Shown: positions 1 through 8,163, counted from the first letter of the stretch. The stretch is DNA of 64,000 nucleotides from Paraburkholderia hiiakae (GCF_904848665.1 NZ_CAJHCQ010000005.1:1-64000), one strand, 5' to 3'. Program-made: numbers and translations. The notes: a model not told the origin generated them from the letters alone.

Positions 1-225
1 CCCTCGGAGCGCCCGTCGCTCTCCTTCGGCCGGAGGCGTCGCATGAACCGCTGTAGAGGACTTATTATTCGAATCCGCAGTCGCTGACATGCCGTATGAG
101 ATCAAGCTGAAATACCCTCGGAGCGCCCGTCGCTCTCCTTCGGCCGGAGGCGTCGCATGAACCGCTGTAGAGGACTTATTATTCGAATCCGCAGTCGCTG
201 ACATGCCGTATGAGATCAAGCTGAA
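1..225. repeat. 114-bp tandem duplication (two copies)
   Basis: Positions 1-111 and 115-225 are identical by eye, offset by exactly 114 bases. Each copy runs from CCCTCGGAGCGCCCG to GAGATCAAGCTGAA. The first copy begins at the window edge, so more copies may lie to the left. No coding frame was recognised in the unit. It looks like a recent tandem duplication; an assembly artefact is possible. Confidence 0.9.
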
Positions 226-572
226 TTACAACGATCGTCTTCGAGATCACGGTGGCCCAATGTCGTCACACAGAACAAATGCCGAAACTCCGCGCGACTG
301 TGACAGCGCAAATCTCGCGCGCTGAGCGGCTCTTGGTACTAGTCGGATCTTCGGAATTCGTTGCGGGGCCGGATTTAAACCGACGACCCATGGATTCTAA
401 GTCCAAAGTGCTCCGCAGTGCCTGAATTCGCCTCTGGGCCGGAGATACCGTGGAACGAGCGCTATGACAGCTCTTGGCCCTCTAAGCGCCGGCCCGACGA
501 ACAGCTCATGAGTTGGCAAGCGCGCAAGCAACGGGTGACCGTCCTTAAGCAGCCATCGCCACGGACATTAAG
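226..572. other. gene-free stretch with tRNA-like remnant
   Basis: No supported coding frame. The stretch holds the tRNA-like segment listed separately at 361-440. EcoRI-type GAATTC hexamers at about 355 and 424 flank that segment, which may be coincidence. Nothing else was recognised. Confidence 0.5.
361..440 (-). other. degenerate tRNA-like segment (possible att remnant)
   Basis: On the minus strand a T-arm can be drawn (GTCGG, loop TTTAAAT, CCGGC). A 4-bp anticodon stem (TGGA/TCCA) encloses the 7-base loop CTTAGAA, which would place UAG at the anticodon, with a short class-I variable region between. No matching 5' acceptor strand is visible, and the T-loop has TTTAAAT where TTCAAAT or TTCGAAT is usual. 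It therefore looks like the 3' two thirds of a decayed tRNA gene. Such 3' fragments are typical footprints of integrative elements. It is unlikely to be a functional tRNA. Confidence 0.35.
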
Positions 573-1103
573 TTATCGTCGCTCCCATTTTATGGGCCCA
601 ATTCGCTGCAGCTCCTGCATCAGGCGGCGCCGCAGTCGCCCCAAATATTTGCGTGCTTCCTCGACGGTCGCGTAGTCTTTCTGCAGGTGCCAGTAGCCCT
701 CCGCAGCAATCGCCTCGAGTTCGGAGATGGCGTATCGCCCGCACTGCACCTCAAGTGCGAGCCGACCTACCTCATCTCGTGGATGCCGGTTCCAGATGCG
801 CCTCAACTCGTCGTCGAGCGGCGTGACGAATGGCGGCAGGCCGTATCTGCAACGCTCGGCGCGCATCCGACGCTCTCGATGCCACGGTAGGTCAGCAGCA
901 GGTGGGTCCACTGCCGGGCCGACCGAATGCATGCGGTCTCGCTTCGTATGCCCGAGCTGGTAGACGCACATGTCGTAGGCATACCAGTCGGACCGGGCTT
1001 CCTCATCGGTAAGCCATATCGGTGTGGGCACGAAGCGGGTTTTGACCTCGTCCCAGACTGCCCACTTGTATTCCCAAACTGGGCCATGATCTGACAAAAA
1101 CAC
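573..1103 (-). CDS. hypothetical protein divergent from SRAP gene at a LexA box
   Basis: The open frame of about 177 codons has protein-like composition: Trp-rich near the N-terminus (WEYKWAVWDEV), then an acidic stretch (LTDEEAR), and a charged, helical C-terminus with repeated Arg/Leu. No family was recognised. There is no ATG near the expected start; the frame offers GTG at 1103 or TTG at 1097, so the start is uncertain. The frame stays open upstream into the SRAP gene on the opposite strand, but that part reads like antisense. The LexA-type box at 1103-1118 lies at its 5' end, so SOS control together with the divergent SRAP gene is likely. Confidence 0.6.
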   Translation of the reverse strand: MFLSDHGPVWEYKWAVWDEVKTRFVPTPIWLTDEEARSDWYAYDMCVYQLGHTKRDRMHSVGPAVDPPAADLPWHRERRMRAERCRYGLPPFVTPLDDELRRIWNRHPRDEVGRLALEVQCGRYAISELEAIAAEGYWHLQKDYATVEEARKYLGRLRRRLMQELQRIGPIKWERR

Positions 1104-1118
1104 TGTATGGATGTACAG
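1103..1118. promoter_or_regulatory. LexA (SOS) box
   Basis: CTGTATGGATGTACAG matches the proteobacterial LexA consensus CTGT-N8-ACAG exactly. It lies between two divergent genes, one of which is of the SRAP family, whose name (SOS response-associated peptidase) reflects frequent SOS-linked context. The in-frame ATG at 1107 falls inside this box and is therefore unlikely to be the SRAP start codon. Confidence 0.8.
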
Positions 1119-1175
1119 TTTATCCAGGAATGGAGACAGGCGGGCAAGATGTCTTTGCCTCGACGGAGGAACCTT

Positions 1176-1859
1176 ACGTGCACGAACTATGCGGCGGCAC
1201 GCCGCGACCGGATATTCAAGCAGTTCGGCGTCGAACCGCCCGATAGCCCTTGGCGAGACGAGGTGTACAAGGACTATCCGGCACCAATTATCAGGCGCGT
1301 GGCGGACGCAGAGAGAGCCGACGTCGCAACGTTCGGCATGGTGCCGCGCAGGCATATTCCGCCCGGCGTTCGTGTCTTCGACACAATGAACGCGCGCGCG
1401 GAAACGGTTGGCGAGAAGCGTAGCTTTAGCGGTGCGTGGAAGCGTTTGCAGTTGTGCCTTATCCCCTGCGAAGCGTTCTACGAGCCTAATTACGAAAGCG
1501 GGAAAGCTGTGCGTTGGCGCATTGACACGGCCTCCGGCGAACCGTTTGCCATTGCCGGCCTGTGGCGCGAGTGGGAGGACGGTGACGAAGGCAAAGCGCT
1601 GTCGTTCACGATGCTGACCGTCAATTCAAGTGAGCATCCGCTCATGAAGCGCTTCCACAAGCCAGGTGACGAGAAGCGCTCCGTTGTCATTGTGCGACCG
1701 ACCGACTATGAGAACTGGCTCGGCAGTAACACAACGGACGAAGCGCGTTCGTTCCTGAATCTCTTCCCTGCTGAGCTGATGCATGCCGAGGCGTTCCCGG
1801 CACCGCCGCGTGGGCCGAAGAGCGCTACGGACACGCCGAAAGCGGAAGCTGAGAAATGA
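1176..1859 (+). CDS. yedK: SRAP domain protein (SOS response-associated, YedK-type)
   Basis: SRAP proteins bind abasic sites in single-stranded DNA, forming a thiazolidine DNA-protein crosslink through Cys2 after Met removal. The protein has the family start motif CTNY, then NARAET, the active-site segment PCEAFYEP, and a C-terminal HPLMKRFHKPG segment with the conserved His, in about 227 residues. The codon where Met1 should be is ACG (1176-1178). A strong GGAGGA lies at 1165-1170, five bases upstream, which supports initiation at ACG. The nearest in-frame ATGs (1107, inside the LexA box, and 1150) would add an N-terminal extension and bury the catalytic Cys. It overlaps the next gene by ATGA. 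Family assignment is firm; the start is inference. Confidence 0.88.
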   Translation, partial: TCTNYAAARRDRIFKQFGVEPPDSPWRDEVYKDYPAPIIRRVADAERADVATFGMVPRRHIPPGVRVFDTMNARAETVGEKRSFSGAWKRLQLCLIPCEAFYEPNYESGKAVRWRIDTASGEPFAIAGLWREWEDGDEGKALSFTMLTVNSSEHPLMKRFHKPGDEKRSVVIVRPTDYENWLGSNTTDEARSFLNLFPAELMHAEAFPAPPRGPKSATDTPKAEAEK

Positions 1860-2215
1860 AGCGGCTGGATGATGAAACGAAGGCTGAACTGCTCGCGTTC
1901 CTCGTGGTCGGCCAGCTGTTCGCATTTGCTCGAAGCGGAGTGTGGTTGCGTACCATCCATCTCATCGAGTCTGCGCAAATTTGGCTCAGTTCGAACGGCG
2001 CCGAATGCGATTGGCTGGAGCGCGCACAGCTCGTCGAGGCGTGCCGGGTCGTCGCATTAAAGGCGCTTGATTTGCCGTTCCCACAAGCCGAGGCCGACCT
2101 CGTACAGCTTTTCAATCTGAATCGTGGCTGGTTTCTCGACTATAGGAAGCCCGTGGTCCAACAGATTCACGCGATGTGCGTTGCGCATCTCTCCCACGAC
2201 GCAAGCATGATTTAG
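1856..2215 (+). CDS. hypothetical protein downstream of SRAP
   Basis: This 119-residue protein overlaps the SRAP stop codon (ATGA), so the two are probably translationally coupled and SOS-co-regulated. It begins MKRLDDETK and is predicted largely helical and soluble, with a central Trp/Cys-containing segment (ECDWLERAQ) and a C-terminal FLDYRKPVVQQIH stretch. No domain was recognised. The coupling is the only functional clue. Confidence 0.7.
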   Translation: MKRLDDETKAELLAFLVVGQLFAFARSGVWLRTIHLIESAQIWLSSNGAECDWLERAQLVEACRVVALKALDLPFPQAEADLVQLFNLNRGWFLDYRKPVVQQIHAMCVAHLSHDASMI

Positions 2216-2453
2216 ACGGTCAGCCGCTGTGAACTCCAGAGACCTGCACTTTTCGGACAATCGTCGCTGCCCGCATCTTAAGTCGCACAGGTTTCGATCG
2301 AGGTCACCGGCGCTCGGTCTCACCGCTTTCAGCATCTCGCCGCAACGAGGGATCTCGCGGGCCTACTCATTCGAATAGTTATGCGCCGACCCGGTAGTGG
2401 CTAGAGTGTGCGAAGAGGGTATCCCCGTATCCCTCGGTCTCCAAAGGAATTGC

Positions 2454-2479
2454 GCCCGCCCCGTGCGGGCACTTTTTTT
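2454..2479 (+). terminator. Rho-independent terminator
   Basis: Stem GCCCGC/GCGGGC (2454-2459 with 2465-2470), five-base loop, then AC and seven T residues. It would end plus-strand transcripts, plausibly those from the SRAP gene pair about 240 bases upstream, or a short RNA starting in between. Confidence 0.7.
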
Positions 2480-2778
2480 CGGTTCATTGCGGACTACCGG
2501 GAAACGCGGCAGAGGCGGCCCGAGTTCGGACAAGGATCAGCTTAATGTTGAGGCTAGGCCATTCTTTAAACGGTTGGTGCTATCGGGCTGTCACGGGAAA
2601 GTCGAGAGTGCTATGGACCTACTTCAGCAGCACCGGGATGGCACTGCCCATCCAATTCCACTGAGTACCGTCTATCGCTGATTGTGTGAACGGCGGAAGG
2701 CAACCCTGAACAGTCGATCAGGCCCGCGATACCGCTATGACCGTTTCGGAAACAACAGCCGCCCTCGGGACAATGCGC

Positions 2779-3395
2779 ATTAAATGGACGTCGGCGACGC
2801 GATGTCGCATACAGGAGGCTGACATCATTCTATATGGTTGATGTGTCAACTATAAGTTTGCCTGGTTTCCGAAACATCGCGCGAGCCCGCTCACGTCACC
2901 AACTACGCTGCAAATTAGGAAAACGAGGGGGTAAGGCGCATGATCTGGGACCCAACCACGAATGCGGATGTAATGTGTACCAAGCTGCGACTCGCAACGA
3001 CTGATCAAGTGTGCGAATCCCTGGCGGAACGGGCTGAAGCGTTCATCGACTGGTAAGTTGAAGTTGCCGGGCCGGTTCAATGCAGAACACTCGCAAATAC
3101 GCTCCTTCAAGCTCCTGAGGGGCCGGTTCTGAGACCGCTCCGGACAGGTGCGTGCCGAGTCCGGCCTGCGACTCAAGGACCACGCATGGCCGACCACTGT
3201 CTCCGCCGGTCACCCCGTGTCAGCCCGCGAACGGCAGCTCCCGCTTGTACGACCATGCTGCGGTTGCTTCCCAAACCAAATCGCGTCAATGCCAAACACG
3301 GACCCCTCCAGCCCCATCGGGCGAATTAAATGGGCGTTGGTGGCACTCCGTCGCATACGGATAACTTACATTTCTCATGTAGTTGATATATCAAC
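2779..3395. repeat. imperfect direct repeat, copies 2779-2850 and 3325-3395
   Basis: Both copies start ATTAAATGG, share CGTTGG/CGTCGG, TCGCATAC and ACAT blocks at matching spacing, and end in a GTTGAT..TCAAC palindrome. The second copy lies just upstream of the secreted repeat-peptide gene and probably contains its promoter. The first copy has no recognised gene after it. Confidence 0.6.
2837..2850. promoter_or_regulatory. palindrome, candidate operator (copy 1)
   Basis: GTTGA-TGTG-TCAAC, the same palindrome type as at 3381-3396 and at the equivalent place in the duplicated segment. The spacing does not fit FNR. MarR-family regulators often bind inverted repeats of this general form, but the cognate protein is not evident here. 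Confidence 0.4.
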
Positions 3396-3396
3396 T
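3381..3396. promoter_or_regulatory. perfect 16-bp palindrome, candidate operator (copy 2)
   Basis: AGTTGATATATCAACT is a perfect palindrome ending 34 bases before the ATG of the secreted repeat peptide. This position fits an operator overlapping or just downstream of the promoter. The shape is compatible with a dimeric winged-helix repressor (MarR-like); that is inference. Confidence 0.5.
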
Positions 3397-3430
3397 GCAT
3401 ATCAGAGACCTATTCAGGCGAGAGAAAATT

Positions 3431-3736
3431 ATGAAACTGTTGCTCTCACTAGTCGCTGTCGTTCTGCTTGCCGCAAACCAATCCGCTTCTGGTCAATACG
3501 TACAAATGGCTCCCAATGGCTCGTACGTTGGCGGTACTCCTCAGATGGCTCCCGACGGATCGTACGTTGGTGGCACTCCGCAGATGGCTCCCGACGGATC
3601 GTACGTTGGCGGCACTCCGCAGATGGCTCCTGACGGCTCGTACGTTGGCGGTACTCCACACATGGCTCCCGACGGATCGTACGCTGGTATTGGCGATTGG
3701 CAGGCCAATGAAGCAACGTTTCCGTATGCTGATTGA
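3431..3736 (+). CDS. secreted peptide with MAPDGSYVGG repeats
   Basis: A 101-residue protein with a clear signal peptide (MKLLLSLVAVVLLAANQSASG, cleavage near residue 21). It is followed by about four and a half 13-residue repeats of the form QMAPDGSYVGGTP, ending in a short tail GDWQANEATFPYAD. The DNA repeats have a 39-bp period. Similar MAPDG-type exported peptides are, to my recollection, common unannotated proteins in Burkholderia relatives; their function is unknown. GCGAGAG upstream is a weak ribosome site. The palindrome at 3381-3396 suggests regulated expression. Confidence 0.8.
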   Translation: MKLLLSLVAVVLLAANQSASGQYVQMAPNGSYVGGTPQMAPDGSYVGGTPQMAPDGSYVGGTPQMAPDGSYVGGTPHMAPDGSYAGIGDWQANEATFPYAD

Positions 3737-4028
3737 GTGACCCGTCACGGTCGTCACCTTGGAACGACGACCCAAACTACCCAGATGATCTAGACGCGGC
3801 GCAGAGGCTGGTTGACCGGGGCCCCTCGCCTCCACAGGGTGTGCTGATGGCACGCCTCTCGACCGCGAAATATCCACCATACTGGAAATTTTTCATTTTG
3901 CTTGCGTCGACCATGTAACTCTAGAACTGGGCGTGGTATGCGCTGATAACCACAAAGCGGTGCATGTGACATTATCCATCGGTGCGAACGTCTTCTATAC
4001 TGACTTAGCTTAGCGACCGGAGGGCGAC

Positions 4029-4766
4029 ATGCGGGTGCTGCTTATAGATGACCACGCACTGTTTCGTGCGGGTATCGGCCTGCTACTTCGGGAACTGCAC
4101 CCGACCATCGAGATACTTGAAGCAGGACGGATGTCGGACGGCTTGGAACTGGCCCGAGTGGAACCGCTGAATCTAGTCTTTCTGGACTTGGCACTCCCCG
4201 ATGGCCACGGTTTCGACGCCCTGAGAGTAATGAAGACGGAGAGGCCTGCACTACCGGTAGTTGTGATGACAGCGCTTGAGGACAGAGACACCGTTAATAC
4301 TGCGATTGACTTACACGCAATGGGATTCGTGCCGAAATCTCAAGGCCCACAGGCGCTGAATGCAGCGCTGCAGTCGGCTCTTGTCGGCGGTGTTTTTTTG
4401 CCCAGTTCGATATTCGATAGAGGTAATCTAACCGCGAACCATGACAACTGGTCAGCTCCCATGGTCCACGGAACTGACGGAAACTCCGGGCAAGCATGTG
4501 CGTCTCTGCCACCCCCGCCCACGACCACTGGACTGACACCTCGTGAATCTGAGACGCTGAGGTGGTTAATTCGTGGATTGCCAAACAAGTCTATCGCTTC
4601 AAAAATGCAGGTCGAAGATATTACCGTCAGGAAATATGTAAGTCATTTATTGGCTCATTTTAATGTGAAGCGACGAACTGAATTAATTGTTTACTGTGCA
4701 AAAAACGGAATCATATCCGGTCCGCCGATGCGGGATACGCCTGCGAGAGGGATTGCCCCAATGTAA
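4029..4766 (+). CDS. LuxR-type (NarL/FixJ) response regulator
   Basis: A 245-residue two-component regulator. The N-terminal receiver domain (residues 1-120) has the acidic pair D7-D8, phosphoacceptor D53 in FLDLALPDGHG, T80 in VVVMTALEDR and the conserved Lys in VPKSQG. A variable linker follows, then a LuxR-type HTH at about 168-228 (LTPRESETLRWLIRG...NKSIASKM). A good ribosome site (GGAGGG) sits five bases before the ATG. Its 3' end overlaps the 3' end of the convergent hybrid histidine kinase by 56 bases; the kinase is its probable partner. Confidence 0.92.
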   Translation: MRVLLIDDHALFRAGIGLLLRELHPTIEILEAGRMSDGLELARVEPLNLVFLDLALPDGHGFDALRVMKTERPALPVVVMTALEDRDTVNTAIDLHAMGFVPKSQGPQALNAALQSALVGGVFLPSSIFDRGNLTANHDNWSAPMVHGTDGNSGQACASLPPPPTTTGLTPRESETLRWLIRGLPNKSIASKMQVEDITVRKYVSHLLAHFNVKRRTELIVYCAKNGIISGPPMRDTPARGIAPM

Positions 4767-6570
4767 TCATGTTATTGACAGCGGCCATTAGCTCTTCAGG
4801 AGTGGAAGCCTTCCCGATCGCGATGACAGGCCCCGGAACGCACGTTTCAATATCTCGGACAGATATCTCACCGGTAATAATCACCACAGGAATTGCTGCC
4901 ACCCCATCAAAAAAGCTACGAACGGCCGCGATGACATCGGCGCCCGTATAGCCTGACTGCAGTCGGTAATCCGTCACAATAACGTCGGGAGCACGTTCGG
5001 ACCGCTGCAGTATCTGCTCGACGTCTGAAAGCGATTCAGCTGTATCCGTCAACATACCTGCGTGCTCGAGTAGCCCTTTAAGGCCCTGCAGAACAGTCGG
5101 CTCATCGTCGCAAACTATCGCATACCGCCCTACCAGTCCGCTGAGGGCAGGGCGGGTTGTCTCGCGGTCCGCGTTTGCGGCAGGCAAGTCCGTCGAAAGC
5201 GGAACGTAAACGGAGAATCGCGACCCTTTGCCCACGATGGAGGTAAAGCTTAGTTGGTGGCAAGGGAGAATGTGCTGAATCCTTCGCACGATAGAAAGGC
5301 CAAGCCCAAGGCCTTTCGAGCGGTCACGCCCTGGGTTATTAACCTGATAATACTCATCAAATATCTTGCTGAAATATTCTTCTGGAATTCCTAGGCCCGT
5401 ATCCACAACGTCAATACGAACGATCTCCTTGCCGATGACCCAGCCGAGCACAATTCCGCCGCGCTCGGTGTACTTGATTGCATTCGACATTAGATTGAGG
5501 AGGACGCGCTTCAACAAAAATTTGTCGGTAACGATGACAGCAGTCGCATGACGCCCGCGAAACAATCGCAAATCCAATCCTTTACTTTTGGCTGCCCCTG
5601 CATACTGCTCATGTACCTCGGAAATGAGGTCCTGCACATTCGCAGGCAGCATATTTACCTCGTAATTTCCAAGTTCAGAGTAATCCCGAATATCCTTAAA
5701 AATGCTAAAAATGTCAGCGGCTGATCGGTCGATAATGGCGAGATCAGGCTGGATGGTTGGGGAAAACTCGCTTGCTTTTACCATGGCCGCCTGAAGAAAT
5801 AGGCGTATCGCGGCGAGAGGCTGTTGGATATCGTGATAAGCTGCGGCGAAAAAGCGCTCTTTATCTTCCATCATCTCCCGCATCTTTTCGTTGCGCTCTT
5901 GCACGGTGGCCATTGCGATATCGACTTCGGCTTTCGCATTAGTCAATCTAAGTCGCGCTAGAAACTCTCCTCGAGCCGCGACTTCCAACTGTACTGCGAC
6001 AAAAGAGCCTAGGATGCAGAAGCAGATAAGAAAAAATGACGCCGAAAACCAGTAATATACAGATGCTCCAATGATATATTCGACAACATTGAAAAGTAGG
6101 AATTGAATGAATCCGAGAATAAGAGTGGGTCGGGCGCTCACTCGTATAAATGTAAACAGAAAATAATAACATAAAAATAGTCCTGGATAATACTCTCTGA
6201 AATTGTTGTTGGGTGGCGCTACAATCATCATAAGCAGAAGTCCGAGCCAACCAGTAAAAATCGCCGACAGCATGTAGACCGACGCCTTCCTTTCACTTAA
6301 AAATACGTCCGTCCAAGCCTGTTTGCAGACATATGCCAGAATGGCCATGCCAACGAAGCGAATCTCAAGAAGTTGAGCAAACGCGTGACGACTGAAAAAA
6401 GGGCTCTGTACCCAGTCCCAGAACAGAAACGCTGTCCACATCCCGAGACCAAGCCCAGCAGCAAGTCGCCGCTGCCGAAGGAATCGTTCCGCCGTATCGT
6501 CCTGGTAAGAGGCCTCCTGCTCGCCTTCGGCGAAGGGCAACGGCAAGTGGAGATTGTGTATCAGTGCCAT
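4711..6570 (-). CDS. hybrid sensor histidine kinase with C-terminal receiver
   Basis: A 619-residue membrane kinase. About six hydrophobic segments lie between residues 40 and 196, with no periplasmic sensor domain of size, so sensing is probably membrane-embedded. HisKA has H246 in AAAYHDIQQPLAA. The ATPase domain shows N363 in LMSNAIKY, D390 in DVVDTGLGIP and GLGLGLSIV at about 420-428. A receiver follows at about 482-605 with D488-D489 and phosphoacceptor D534 in IVTDYRL. The architecture resembles kinases paired with NarL-type regulators, such as the convergent gene at 4029-4766. The stimulus is unknown. Confidence 0.92.
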   Translation of the reverse strand: MALIHNLHLPLPFAEGEQEASYQDDTAERFLRQRRLAAGLGLGMWTAFLFWDWVQSPFFSRHAFAQLLEIRFVGMAILAYVCKQAWTDVFLSERKASVYMLSAIFTGWLGLLLMMIVAPPNNNFREYYPGLFLCYYFLFTFIRVSARPTLILGFIQFLLFNVVEYIIGASVYYWFSASFFLICFCILGSFVAVQLEVAARGEFLARLRLTNAKAEVDIAMATVQERNEKMREMMEDKERFFAAAYHDIQQPLAAIRLFLQAAMVKASEFSPTIQPDLAIIDRSAADIFSIFKDIRDYSELGNYEVNMLPANVQDLISEVHEQYAGAAKSKGLDLRLFRGRHATAVIVTDKFLLKRVLLNLMSNAIKYTERGGIVLGWVIGKEIVRIDVVDTGLGIPEEYFSKIFDEYYQVNNPGRDRSKGLGLGLSIVRRIQHILPCHQLSFTSIVGKGSRFSVYVPLSTDLPAANADRETTRPALSGLVGRYAIVCDDEPTVLQGLKGLLEHAGMLTDTAESLSDVEQILQRSERAPDVIVTDYRLQSGYTGADVIAAVRSFFDGVAAIPVVIITGEISVRDIETCVPGPVIAIGKASTPEELMAAVNNMITLGQSLSQAYPASADRI

Positions 6571-7207
6571 GGTTTGTTAGGTTCACCGGTTAGTGGCCGC
6601 GAATGCTATTGAGACAGTATGAGTTTGTTACACCGACACTGTGAACCAATACTGGCCGCTCTGTGAAGGCTACAGATGTATCGCATCCATGTCCTGAAGC
6701 GGAGTCCGACAGCGCAATGGCTTGACGGCCTTTGCCGATTGATAGGATCAAGCTACTGAGCCAGAACCGAACCTAGCCGTTTATGGAACTTCCAGTAATG
6801 CTTTAAGGTTGGATGTGCGACCCACGATGAGTGTTCCCGACCGTTCAACGCCCAGTTCGACGTAGCGGTCGTTTAGTGTCGCCCGGCGAGGCCCTTGCTT
6901 TATGGTCCGTCGCGCGAAAAGCCCCGTTCTTTATGGCGGCGATGTGGTCAAGGTCAAGAGCATATGAAGCCGTGAGACAAGGGCAACGCCAGATGCATCT
7001 TCGGCGCAACACTTGAGCACGGCGAATTGCGACGAGACTGACGCCCTTACCAACGATTAACGCAATACCCATTTCTACAGATGTAGGCCCCACCGCGATA
7101 CATCGGTTGCGCCACATATGTGCATTACATTGATCCTCCTCATCTTCCAAAATGGTTTTCACCCGGGCCGCAAACGTCCCGGCATCGCAACTTTCTTGGA
7201 GATGATC
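6571..7207. other. gene-free intergenic stretch
   Basis: About 640 bases between the divergent kinase and the small exported-protein gene. A minus-strand open frame across 6845-7258 lacks protein-like character and a ribosome site. The region should contain both promoters; no strong consensus, operator or terminator stands out. Confidence 0.5.
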
Positions 7208-7579
7208 ATGGAAACGGCCACAATCTTCAAAATCACATCCGCACCTGTTGTCGCCCAACTAGCGCGAAGCATTATCATATTGGCGGCAGCGACCGTTGCA
7301 ATATCCGGTGCATACGCCTACGACCGGAGCTTTGTGCTAGTAAATGAAACAGACGACAATATTGACCAATTTTATGCGAGTAATGTCGGCACAAACGAGT
7401 GGGGCACTGACCTACTCGGAACGGGAGTTTTGCACGCTGGATATCACGCTACTATCGACCCGGATGACGGGAGCGGGTATTGCAAGTATGACTTCAAGAC
7501 GGTCATGCACAGCGGCGATATTTTGTACAGGCACAACGTAAACGTGTGCGTAATCCGGTCCTATACGATCGACAACTGA
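7208..7579 (+). CDS. small exported protein, WG-DLLG type
   Basis: A 123-residue protein with an N-terminal hydrophobic export segment (SIIILAAATVAISGAYA, cleavage near residue 38). The mature part is about 85 residues with motifs VNETDDNIDQFYAS, WGTDLLG, CKYDF and a final VNVCVIRSY. Small periplasmic proteins with this WG-x-DLLG...C-x-YD...C pattern are widespread in Proteobacteria and uncharacterised. The ATG at 7208 is chosen because GGAG lies six bases upstream; ATG 7202 is too close to it. The two Cys could form a disulfide. Confidence 0.78.
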   Translation: METATIFKITSAPVVAQLARSIIILAAATVAISGAYAYDRSFVLVNETDDNIDQFYASNVGTNEWGTDLLGTGVLHAGYHATIDPDDGSGYCKYDFKTVMHSGDILYRHNVNVCVIRSYTIDN

Positions 7580-7591
7580 CCATTAGCCGAC

Positions 7592-8163
7592 GAGGGCGAC
7601 GCCCACTGCGACTGCGAGTGCGTCAGTAGCGGCGGCGCGCTGGTCGCGGTAAATGCCTCCCGCGCGACCTACCTGCGGTCGCACTTCCGACAGACCGCTG
7701 GCATCAAAGAACATTCGTGCCTCGTGCTGGCGGCACGCGTTGCCCTTCAGGCGACAGAAGAGAGCACAGGTCGTCTGGACTTGCCGAGTCGTCGGCGCGC
7801 GTCACCGGCGTCCCCGTCAGTTTTTATGACGCCCGGACCGACGTCCTCGCCGAGCGGGTGCACACCGCGTCCTACTCGTTCTCATATGAGGCTGCGGCGG
7901 TCGTCACGCTCGGCGACGGCCGGGAATAGTGCGTCGTTTTCGTAGGCGGCCATTCAGGTGGCAAGGACGAAGCGTTGCATGTTGCGATCGAGGTGCTGAC
8001 CGACGATCCGGCACTGGCCGACTTGAACCCAGAGGAGTTGCGCCAGCGTATACGTTTGCTCGTGAAGGGGCATTGCTGCTGCCATCCACGTGAGTGGCTT
8101 CGTCCGATGCCTCGAAGGCGTCATTTGCTAGGAGGCGGCTCGAAGGGCCGCAGCGGGTCTTGA
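7592..8163 (+). pseudogene. decayed gene remnant of unknown family
   Basis: Protein-like sequence persists but is broken. One frame reads EGDAHCDCECVSSGGALVAV from 7592 and appears to shift near 7780 to a frame reading VTGVPVSFYDARTDVLAERV. That frame stops at TAG (7927-7929) and continues sensibly with CVVFVGGHSGGKDEALHVA and a charged helical segment to about 8080. A Trp-to-amber change would explain the stop. Upstream sequence with a start was not found. The family was not recognised. Confidence 0.4.

Larger units (their letters stand above)
2216..3430. other. gene-free stretch with terminator and duplicated promoter-like segment
   Basis: About 1.2 kb without a convincing gene; short frames here have no protein-like bias. 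It holds the terminator at 2454-2479 and two imperfect copies of a roughly 72-bp segment (2779-2850 and 3325-3395), each ending in a GTTGA/TCAAC palindrome. The part after the first copy may once have carried another gene under the same promoter, but nothing recognisable remains. Confidence 0.5.

Noticed and set aside
2397..2681. 94-codon frame spanning the terminator at 2454-2479
   Set aside because: It runs through a strong terminator hairpin and T-tract, has no ribosome site and no protein-like pattern.
3383..3394. FNR/Anr box (TTGAT-N4-ATCAA)
   Set aside because: The half-sites are separated by only two bases in TTGATATATCAA, so the spacing does not fit FNR.
3148..3633. Arg/Ser-rich frame overlapping the secreted repeat peptide
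   Set aside because: It is the repeats read in another frame; the frame with a signal peptide is the real gene.
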